This document shows, piece after piece, positions 1 to 5,366 of a stretch of 10,591 nucleotides of DNA (position 1 is its first letter; each line of letters starts with the position of its first letter). The stretch is from assembly GCA_018399855.1 (NCBI GenBank), contig JAGYNX010000050.1:1-10591 (forward strand), written 5' to 3'. The notes beneath the pieces were generated by a model. It saw nothing but the letters and a program-made list of their open reading frames with translations, was not told the origin of the DNA and did no database searches. The translations under genes and the position numbers were made by a program. The DNA is from Spirochaetota bacterium (lineage in GTDB: Bacteria > Spirochaetota > UBA4802 > UB4802).

Positions 1-350
1 TATATTTTCTCTGCGCCAAGTGCCATGGTGATGTCGTACAGACCGCTGGCTACACCAAGCCAGGCGTGATGGAGGGCAGTGGATCCACCCGCACATGCAT
101 TCTCCACGTTGGTCATGGGAATCGTGTCAATACCAAGAGGTCGTAACGCAACCTGGCTTCTTATGCACACCTGGCGTCGGTATTCTCCCCATGCGGAATT
201 GGCGAACCAGATAGCCTGTATGTCATCTTTTTCCAGGCCGGCATCTTTAAGGCAGGGGAAAACTGTCATCCTGCACAGGTCGGATATTGACTTGTCAAGG
301 TGCTTCCCGAACTTTACCGTGTGAGCTCCAATTATATATACGTCTCTCAT
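1..350 (-). CDS. SCP-x type thiolase / acetyl-CoA acetyltransferase family protein (N-terminal part, cut by window edge)
   Basis: Reading leftward from an ATG at 350, 116 codons are open to the window edge. The product starts MRDVYIIGAHTVKFGK, a typical thiolase N-terminus. At residues 81-91 it has NVENACAGGST, which matches the active-site block around the acylated cysteine (C86), followed by a stretch ending in LGAEKI. The VENACA(S/G)GS form is typical of the SCP-x / lipid-transfer thiolase branch (COG0183). Such enzymes cleave or form 3-ketoacyl-CoA, often together with a small DUF35 OB-fold partner that would lie outside the window. A good ribosome site (GAGGAG, 7 bases before the ATG) fixes the start. 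The gene follows the CooC-like gene after 105 bases and may be read from the same transcript. The C-terminal catalytic Cys/His blocks are not visible, so integrity and substrate are unknown. Confidence 0.88.
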   Translation of the reverse strand, partial: MRDVYIIGAHTVKFGKHLDKSISDLCRMTVFPCLKDAGLEKDDIQAIWFANSAWGEYRRQVCIRSQVALRPLGIDTIPMTNVENACAGGSTALHHAWLGVASGLYDITMALGAEKI

Positions 351-360
351 CTGATTACTC

Positions 361-379
361 CTCACGTATAATATGTGAG
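361..379 (-). promoter_or_regulatory. 19-base dyad overlapping the thiolase ribosome binding site
   Basis: The plus strand reads CTCAC-GTATAATAT-GTGAG, five perfect end pairs plus two inner pairs. Read on the coding (minus) strand, the right arm GTGAG runs into the GAGGAG ribosome site of the thiolase gene. It could partly mask that site or be a protein-binding dyad. The stem is short, so either role is only a suggestion. Confidence 0.3.
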
Positions 380-455
380 TGCATTCTACAGGGTAAGCAG
401 GGTGATGTCGTGTACGGCGTGAAGTGGCTGAAACAAAACTTCAGGGAGTGTAATC

Positions 456-1229
456 TCAAGTTTTTTGAAGAATTTCACATTCGGAGAGAATACGTTCCAT
501 GTTTTGCATGGATACAGAATTGCAGGATATATCAAGAATTGAGGTGCCATCCAGGTCAATTCTTGATATATCACTATCAGCAGGTACATGCCCATAATAA
601 TTGATTCCGGCTGATTTGATGTTGCGTACAAGTTGCGGTTCTGCCTTTTCTACCCTGTTGAAAATGAGACCGGTACGCAGGGGAGTCATTGACGGGATGC
701 GATCTATGACCTCCATGATCATTGAGGCGGTTTTAACACCACGCATGGTATTATCGCTGACGATGATGGGGAATTGTACGGTGTTCATAACCTGTCGGTT
801 TACCTGCTCAAATCCTGCTTCGGCATCAATAATAATCCAGTCGTATTCTTCACTTATCGAACTGATAGTATCCCTTAAAAGCGAATTCAAGGAGCAGAAA
901 CATCCAAGTGTATCAGTCTGTCCCATTACTATGAGGCTGTATCCTTCAGCATCGTGCAGGGCTGCGAGAAGAAGGTAATCAATGATATCAGCCAGGGGGG
1001 CTTTGTCATCTTCCGGGGAGGTGGTACGTACCTTTCGGATAATCTCTTCACGTGCCTGTCCTATGGTTGTATACCCCTTCACATTCAGGGCAGTAGCCAG
1101 TCCCATTGCCGGATCAGCATCAATAAAAAGAACCCGTTCCCCTTTCTCGATGAGTATTTTCCCGCATATGGCGGATAGAGCGGTTTTCCCCACTCCTCCC
1201 TTACCCGTGAAGGCGATGGTTTTTCCCAT
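456..1229 (-). CDS. CooC-like MinD/ParA-family ATPase (nickel-insertion type)
   Basis: A 257-residue SIMIBI-class P-loop ATPase. GKGGVGKT at residues 9-16 is the deviant Walker A with the signature lysine, and FIDADP at 35-40 is the switch aspartate. GCFC at 109-112 gives the CxC pair that in CooC binds nickel between two monomers. IIIDAEAGFEQVNR at 132-145 matches the D-x-EAG-x-E-x-x-x-R block of CooC/AcsF. Known members load or maintain nickel in CO dehydrogenase or acetyl-CoA synthase in the cytoplasm. The start at 1229 has AGAGGG four bases upstream and lies inside the end of the preceding gene (29-base overlap), so translation is probably coupled. That preceding gene encodes an acetyl-CoA-synthase-like protein, a natural client. 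No CO dehydrogenase is seen in the window. A perfect 17-base inverted repeat lies within the last part of the gene (526-572). Family assignment is firm; metal and client are inferred. Confidence 0.9.
   Translation of the reverse strand: MGKTIAFTGKGGVGKTALSAICGKILIEKGERVLFIDADPAMGLATALNVKGYTTIGQAREEIIRKVRTTSPEDDKAPLADIIDYLLLAALHDAEGYSLIVMGQTDTLGCFCSLNSLLRDTISSISEEYDWIIIDAEAGFEQVNRQVMNTVQFPIIVSDNTMRGVKTASMIMEVIDRIPSMTPLRTGLIFNRVEKAEPQLVRNIKSAGINYYGHVPADSDISRIDLDGTSILDISCNSVSMQNMERILSECEILQKT
526..572. repeat. Perfect 17-bp inverted repeat with 13-base loop inside the CooC-like gene
   Basis: GATATATCAAGAATTGA at 526-542 is the exact reverse complement of TCAATTCTTGATATATC at 556-572, with GGTGCCATCCAGG between. 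Each arm also holds the palindrome GATATATC. On the coding strand it spans residues around DISRIDLDGTSILDIS, near the C-terminus and about 70 bases before the stop. In mRNA it would form a strong hairpin. It could be a processing or stability element, an intragenic attenuator before the thiolase gene, or a binding site. Confidence 0.85.
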
Positions 1230-1998
1230 TATTCCCTCTTTTCTTTTTTATTATTTCCCTGATGATATCACAGGAGGCCACATTCTCGCAGTGTGTACAA
1301 TCCAGGTCTTCACAGGTCAGGGAGCCATCTTCTTCGAGTGAAATGTTGCGATTTGTACCGTTAATGATCCTGGCCCTGAGATCTACTGACTCCATTTCCT
1401 CTACGATGTCTGGTATACCCATCACTACCACTACCTCTACTGCGCTGATGGCTGGATGTAATTGACGGTAGGCATGGGCAAGACACTGGGCAAGTGAATA
1501 TGATGAAAAACCTGCTTTTACGAGATCATGGTGGAGACGTACCCACATTTTGCCTGGCATACTGCGAATCATGTATCCCGGCAGCATATTGGAAAGATGG
1601 CGCAGGGCCTGGAAGTTTGGACCGCTTGTGTCGAGAGATTCTTCGATCTCGGTCATACTGCAAACAGCGGCCGTAACTGGTCCAGGCATTGCTTCTTCGA
1701 TCTCAATGCCTCCGATAAGTACACGGTTGCGGATAACTCCTTCCCGGTGTGTCCACAGCAGTGTGTTTACTGCCCGGTGATGAGGTGATCCAATTTCCAG
1801 GGCGGTGTCTTCCGCGGTGACGATTACGGGTTTTTTCACTCCATGGGGTGACCGCAGATTAAACCTGTCAGCTTCAATGCCACCATCAAGTGGATACTCT
1901 ATGAATCTTCTTGTGGTGTTTCCGGTTATTTTGTGTATGACCTCAATAAGAGGTGCATGATCCTGTGTCTTTTTATTCTTCACTTTTTCATTAATCAT
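1201..1998 (-). CDS. Small acetyl-CoA synthase (CdhC/AcsB)-like protein with C-terminal four-cysteine motif
   Basis: About 265 residues from the chosen ATG. The region around residues 56-165 resembles the middle domain of the acetyl-CoA synthase / CO dehydrogenase beta subunit. It has ALEIGSP, a LLWT segment, then WVRLHHDLVKAGFS (152-165) followed by a helix and a VEVVVVM strand (187-193), comparable to the WVR-x-S-K-D-x-x-x-K-G-F block of AcsB. The canonical A-cluster domain is absent. The tail instead carries C229-x4-C-x2-C-x5-C243, plausibly a [4Fe-4S] or metal site. The start is uncertain. The open frame extends upstream to 2100 but would overlap the preceding gene by 110 bases. ATG 1998 overlaps it by only 8 and has AGGTG 12 bases upstream; ATG 2022 and GTG 2013 are alternatives. 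It lies between the activases and the CooC-like gene. Role unknown: electron carrier, metal donor or assembly factor. The CDS is sure; the homology is from memory of the family. Confidence 0.6.
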   Translation of the reverse strand: MINEKVKNKKTQDHAPLIEVIHKITGNTTRRFIEYPLDGGIEADRFNLRSPHGVKKPVIVTAEDTALEIGSPHHRAVNTLLWTHREGVIRNRVLIGGIEIEEAMPGPVTAAVCSMTEIEESLDTSGPNFQALRHLSNMLPGYMIRSMPGKMWVRLHHDLVKAGFSSYSLAQCLAHAYRQLHPAISAVEVVVVMGIPDIVEEMESVDLRARIINGTNRNISLEEDGSLTCEDLDCTHCENVASCDIIREIIKKKRGNNGKNHRLHG

Positions 1999-2833
1999 GA
2001 ATTTCTTTTGCACCTCTCCCATTATTTCTTTGGTGTGATACCATTGTCTTTCCCTGTGCAATAAGGGCTGCGCCAAATGCTGCAGGCATTTGCGGGTCAA
2101 TAGATATTAGAGAAATATCTTTCTTTGAATAACGTGCAAGAGCGTGTATGTATGCAGGTATCTTTGCAAGTCCCCCTGCCATGACAATTGTATCACCGGC
2201 ATCCACACCTTCCAGAAGTGTTATGGTTTTTAATGTTATTACATTGATAACACCGGCGATGATATCTTCACCACATGTTCCCGCGTTTACCTGGCTGATG
2301 ACATCGCTTTCGGCGAACACAGCACAGCTGTTCACGATATTATATGGATTTGTTGATTTGGACGCGAAATATGATACTTCATTAATCGAAATATTCAGTG
2401 CCGCGGAAATCATCTCCAGGAACCTGCCACTGCCGGCTGCACATTTTTCATTGACATGGCTTTCTTCGGGGAAGCCATGTCCATTGACAGTAACTACCTT
2501 GATGAATAGTCCACCGCTGTCTATTACCGTGTCGGTATCCCGTGACAGGAAACGAGCAGCACGTGCAAGGCAGAATGATTCTTGTATGGTATATGCCGCC
2601 TGTTTTACAAGGTGTGCCCCGTATCCCGTGGCTATTATTTTCTTTACATGTCTTTTCCGTACCCGGGTAGAACTGAAATTGGCGGCATCTGCAAGTGCCT
2701 CTTGAAAACAGGTCTTAAGTATTCCCCTGAAATTGGCAGCCAGTTCCATACAGCTTGAACCCATCATAATGTTCCCATCAGTGATTGCTACCTTTATGAA
2801 ACGAGTTCCCACATCAATACCCGCCGTCAGCAT
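1991..2833 (-). CDS. BadF/BadG/BcrA/BcrD-family activase, divergent second subunit
   Basis: A 280-residue ASKHA-fold ATPase. The first phosphate loop is GIDVGT (5-10). NEKCAAGSGR (128-137) and NSCAVFAESD (168-177) supply C131 and C170, the two cysteines that in HgdC-type activators bridge one [4Fe-4S] cluster across a dimer. AGGLAK (219-224) is the adenosine loop and AAFGAAL lies near the C-terminus. Unlike its neighbour, the second phosphate motif reads DSGGLF (105-110) instead of DIGGQD, and the conserved CH before RGA is replaced by FCLARAA. Paired activases with one degenerate partner occur in class I benzoyl-CoA reductases (BcrA/BcrD, BadF/BadG), so a heterodimer with the upstream activase is likely. 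The gene overlaps the upstream activase by 7 bases, with GGAGG four bases before its ATG. Confidence 0.88.
   Translation of the reverse strand: MLTAGIDVGTRFIKVAITDGNIMMGSSCMELAANFRGILKTCFQEALADAANFSSTRVRKRHVKKIIATGYGAHLVKQAAYTIQESFCLARAARFLSRDTDTVIDSGGLFIKVVTVNGHGFPEESHVNEKCAAGSGRFLEMISAALNISINEVSYFASKSTNPYNIVNSCAVFAESDVISQVNAGTCGEDIIAGVINVITLKTITLLEGVDAGDTIVMAGGLAKIPAYIHALARYSKKDISLISIDPQMPAAFGAALIAQGKTMVSHQRNNGRGAKEIHD
2453..2481. repeat. 10-bp inverted repeat within the second activase gene
   Basis: GACATGGCTT (2453-2462) and AAGCCATGTC (2472-2481) are exact reverse complements with a nine-base loop. The repeat lies in codons just before the first cluster cysteine. It may be coincidence in coding sequence. 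Confidence 0.5.
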
Positions 2834-3639
2834 TTTGCCTCCGATGGAACCCCTTTTTTTGTGTATGTATCCCCCGCGAATAGGGCTGCGCCAATAGCGC
2901 CTATAAGCTGTGAATCTACTGGAAGTATCTTAAAATGTATATCCATGTATTTCTCAAGTTGACGGACAACACCCATGTTCTTCGCTACACCCCCGGTAAT
3001 ACATACACTTTCCCGAACCGGGACGGCTTTTGCCAGTGATGCAACCCGTTTTGCTACGGCGTCGGTGAGCCCGTGGGCTATGTTTTTCAATTTTTTTTTG
3101 CGGTACATCGCATCAAGAACTTCAAGCTCCATGAAAATACTGCACTTGTTTGATATGGGTACCGGTTTTCGAGATTTGAGTGAAAGCCTTCCCAAATCGC
3201 CCAGTGGAACGCCAATTGTGGCTGATAGCATCTCAAGTGAACGCCCGGTACCGGCAGCACATTTATCATTCATAATGAAGTCATTAATAAACCCCGTCTT
3301 ATCAATTGAGATGATTTTGCAGTCCTGGCCGCCAATATCTACCACTGTCCGGATTGACATATCAAGCCAGTGTGCTCCTCTTCCGTGACAGGATATTTCA
3401 CTGATGTGCATGTCTGCGAATGGAATTTCCAGCCTGCCGTACCCGGTGCTGCAGAGGCAATCAATATCGTCGGGAGACAGGCCAACCCTGCTGAGTACTG
3501 TATTCATGATAGCAAATGATGATTCAACGGCAGTGGGTCTGACAGGTAGTATTCCCTGTGATATAATTTTCCCCGTATCAAGGTCTAAAAGCACCGCCTT
3601 GGCAGTGAGGGATCCTATGTCACATCCGGCCAGCAGCAT
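2827..3639 (-). CDS. BadF/BcrA/HgdC-family CoA-substrate-specific enzyme activase (canonical subunit)
   Basis: A 270-residue cytoplasmic ATPase expected to transfer electrons one at a time, driven by ATP hydrolysis, to a 2-hydroxyacyl-CoA dehydratase or benzoyl-CoA reductase type partner. All family signatures are present: GCDIGS (5-10), STGYGR (64-69), EISCHGRGAH (81-90), DIGGQD (101-106), NDKCAAGTGR (124-133), NKCSIFMELE (164-173), ITGGVAKN (214-221) and QLIGAIGAAL (244-253). C127 and C166 are the expected cluster ligands. Length fits HgdC and the short BcrD/BadG type rather than the roughly 440-residue BcrA/BadF. The start at 3639 is supported by GGAAGG eight bases upstream. It is the first gene of the minus-strand unit and faces the BcrB/BcrC-like genes across a divergent control region, which suggests they work together. 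Confidence 0.93.
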   Translation of the reverse strand: MLLAGCDIGSLTAKAVLLDLDTGKIISQGILPVRPTAVESSFAIMNTVLSRVGLSPDDIDCLCSTGYGRLEIPFADMHISEISCHGRGAHWLDMSIRTVVDIGGQDCKIISIDKTGFINDFIMNDKCAAGTGRSLEMLSATIGVPLGDLGRLSLKSRKPVPISNKCSIFMELEVLDAMYRKKKLKNIAHGLTDAVAKRVASLAKAVPVRESVCITGGVAKNMGVVRQLEKYMDIHFKILPVDSQLIGAIGAALFAGDTYTKKGVPSEAKC

Positions 3640-3672
3640 GCATTATTCCTTCCAGTGATATGGTACAGGTGG

Positions 3673-3730
3673 GCACATTAGGATTACCCGGATATCTTTT
3701 TATCTAAAAATGCAAATCCTGTCAATGTGC
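3673..3730. repeat. Imperfect inverted repeat framing the activase promoter
   Basis: GCACATT-AGGATT (3673-3685) is mirrored by AATCCT-gtc-AATGTGC (3715-3730): 13 paired bases with a three-base bulge and a 29-base centre. The minus-strand -35 box lies in the right arm and the -10 box in the centre, so a protein bound to the arms could control that promoter. Confidence 0.6.
3697..3725 (-). promoter_or_regulatory. Sigma70-type promoter for the activase / ACS-like / CooC-like unit
   Basis: On the minus strand TTGACA (3725-3720) is followed after 17 bases by TAAAAA (3702-3697). The -35 is perfect and the -10 matches four of six. Transcription would begin near 3690, giving a leader of about 50 bases before the ATG at 3639. 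Confidence 0.55.
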
Positions 3731-3852
3731 AAATGGTACACGCATTGAATTTCCCCGGGATATCCTTTACCTGGTGTACCTGTTTACTATTGTTGTACAA
3801 TGCAGGTGAATATACTCCATAAATATTATTCATACTAACTTCAGGTAGTGCA

Positions 3853-3882
3853 TTGTTTAGCTATTGCGTAAAAATGTATAAT
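3853..3882 (+). promoter_or_regulatory. Sigma70-type promoter for the BcrB/BcrC-like / GMC unit
   Basis: TTGTTT (3853-3858), an 18-base spacer and a perfect TATAAT (3877-3882). The transcript would begin near 3889. That leaves no leader for the ATG at 3891 and so favours the later start at 3960/3963. Confidence 0.6.
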
Positions 3883-3962
3883 ATTGTTATATGATGTTAC
3901 GGTTATTGATTACCGGGGAAAAATTACTATTTAAAAAAATTTTTTGCGCACCTGGAGTGATG

Positions 3963-5366
3963 ATGTTTTCGCGAAAAAAACAACTACGCAGCCGGGAATT
4001 GCTGAAATTCAACATTAATCATCGTCTTAATCTTCTCTATGTTGCATTGTTTGTCCCCAGGTTGTTATATTTCATTTTAAGGATTTTACGGCCATTTTAT
4101 GAGAGAAAAGAAAACTGGCTCAATAAAACCTGGCGATATGGGTTTCTCACTATTGGCGGAGGAGTTATGCATCCTGCTGAAATGCGGGCCTACCGTGCAG
4201 GCATAAAGGCAGTGATTGATAATTTCAAAACTGCACTTGCGGCAGAAAGGAATAATGAGCCATTGGCCTGGGTTGAATGGATACTGAATGCTGAAATAAT
4301 TGAAGCCTTTGACATAGCCTCTTTTAATACAGAAAGTCTGAATATCTTTGGTAACACCATGGGATCTGAATATCCCCCGGCGTTGATTGCAGAGGCCGAG
4401 TCGCAGGGTGTTCCAGTAGAGAATTGCTCAGCTGTTAAACTCAGCGTGGGATCATATTTTCTCAAGCAAATACCGGAACCCACACTAATTATCGCGGCTT
4501 CCCATCCATGTGATTCCAGTATCTCAGTATACCAGATCCTGGAGTACCTTACGGGGGTTCCTACTTTCTCTTATGATGCACCCTACTGGAAGGATGCGAC
4601 TTCCTACGAATACTTTACGATGAATACCTGGGACCTCATTGATTTTTTGGAGAAACAACTGGATAAAAAAATTGACTGGGAAAAGCTTCGTGAAGTGCTT
4701 GAACGGGTTAACGAAATTAATTTCTACCTGCGTGAAGTATGCGAGATGAACAGGGCTGTTCCCTGTCCCGGTACAATGATCTCTCTTGCCCTTACCTGGG
4801 TTATCAGGGAAGTTGCCGTACGTTCCCCGCTTGCAGTTTCCATGGCAAAAGGGGTTTACGAAGCGACAAAGTATCGCTTCGATAAAGGGGTAGGGGTTGT
4901 CAAAAATGAACGTGTCCGGGTTTTAATGTGGTTCCCGCCAATCGGTTTCTTTACGTATATATTCAAGTGGATGGAACACGAATTTGGTGCCGTGGTGGTA
5001 GCAGACTTTATCGGGCACATATCAACTATTCATATTAATACAGAAACGCCTGAAACTATGGTACATGACCTTTCCCGCAGCCAGTTGCATCTTGGAATGG
5101 GACGGCAGTGTCATGGACCGGTGGAATTCATCGTTGATGAACTGGAGAAAATGCTGGAGGACTATTCAGCGGATTGTGTTTTCTTTATGGGGCACAATGG
5201 ATGTAAGCACGGTTGGGCTGCCCTGAAAATAATAAAGGATTTTCTTAAAAAGAAAGGTATGCCTGCCCTTTATCTTAATCTTGATATCATGGATAAGCGG
5301 CATACCTCTGAGCAGGAGATTAAAAAAGAAATTACAGATTTTTTCAGAAGTCATGGATGGGCATAG
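3963..5366 (+). CDS. 2-hydroxyacyl-CoA dehydratase / benzoyl-CoA reductase family subunit (BcrB/HgdA-like)
   Basis: 467 residues from the chosen start, close to BcrB/BzdO size. Three cysteines sit in family-typical settings: ENCSAVK (C155), SHPCDSS (C183) and HNGCKHGW (C414), the likely ligands of a substrate- or electron-handling [4Fe-4S] cluster. Further cysteines include MGRQCHG (C383) and SADC (C405). The frame is open from 3891, but an ATG there would sit at the transcription start and lacks a ribosome site. GGAG at 3954-3957 lies five bases before ATG 3963 (three fewer for 3960). Near the N-terminus, residues about 22-46 are strongly hydrophobic with a few arginines (LNLLYVALFVPRLLYFILRI), an unusual feature that may touch the membrane. 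The gene ends one base before the next ATG, so the two subunits are surely co-translated. Whether it dehydrates hydroxyacyl-CoA or reduces a ring or another bond cannot be told. Confidence 0.88.
   Translation: MFSRKKQLRSRELLKFNINHRLNLLYVALFVPRLLYFILRILRPFYERKENWLNKTWRYGFLTIGGGVMHPAEMRAYRAGIKAVIDNFKTALAAERNNEPLAWVEWILNAEIIEAFDIASFNTESLNIFGNTMGSEYPPALIAEAESQGVPVENCSAVKLSVGSYFLKQIPEPTLIIAASHPCDSSISVYQILEYLTGVPTFSYDAPYWKDATSYEYFTMNTWDLIDFLEKQLDKKIDWEKLREVLERVNEINFYLREVCEMNRAVPCPGTMISLALTWVIREVAVRSPLAVSMAKGVYEATKYRFDKGVGVVKNERVRVLMWFPPIGFFTYIFKWMEHEFGAVVVADFIGHISTIHINTETPETMVHDLSRSQLHLGMGRQCHGPVEFIVDELEKMLEDYSADCVFFMGHNGCKHGWAALKIIKDFLKKKGMPALYLNLDIMDKRHTSEQEIKKEITDFFRSHGWA
4859..4881. repeat. 8-bp hairpin within the BcrB-like gene
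   Basis: CGAAGCGA (4859-4866) and TCGCTTCG (4874-4881) are exact reverse complements with a seven-base loop. It is intragenic and may be incidental. Confidence 0.4.

Larger units (their letters stand above)
3640..3962. promoter_or_regulatory. Divergent control region between the activase and BcrB/BcrC-like units
   Basis: About 320 bases without a protein gene, AT-rich in its right half. It holds a minus-strand promoter (3697-3725), a plus-strand promoter (3853-3882), and a large inverted repeat (3673-3730) framing the minus promoter. There are two related boxes, CCCGGATATC at 3687-3696 and CCCGGGATATCC at 3754-3765, the second containing the palindrome GGATATCC. A further dyad, ATTGT-tgt-ACAAT, lies at 3789-3801, including the palindrome TTGTACAA. 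The set looks like operator sites for joint control of both units. No regulator gene is seen in the window. Confidence 0.55.

Noticed and set aside
287..604. Plus-strand open frame of 105 codons across the thiolase / CooC-like gap
   Set aside because: Most of it is antisense to two clear genes. It has no ribosome site and no recognisable protein features.
1998..2100. Extended N-terminus of the ACS-like protein from ATG 2100
   Set aside because: It would overlap the activase by 110 bases and the added residues look like an out-of-frame reading of that gene. A start near 1998-2022 fits better.
2148..2705. Plus-strand open frame of 185 codons antisense to the second activase
   Set aside because: The activase on the other strand has full family motifs. 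The antisense product shows none and lacks a ribosome site.
2975..3388. Plus-strand open frame of 137 codons antisense to the canonical activase
   Set aside because: Shadow of a well-supported gene, with low-complexity Ser/Ala-rich content.
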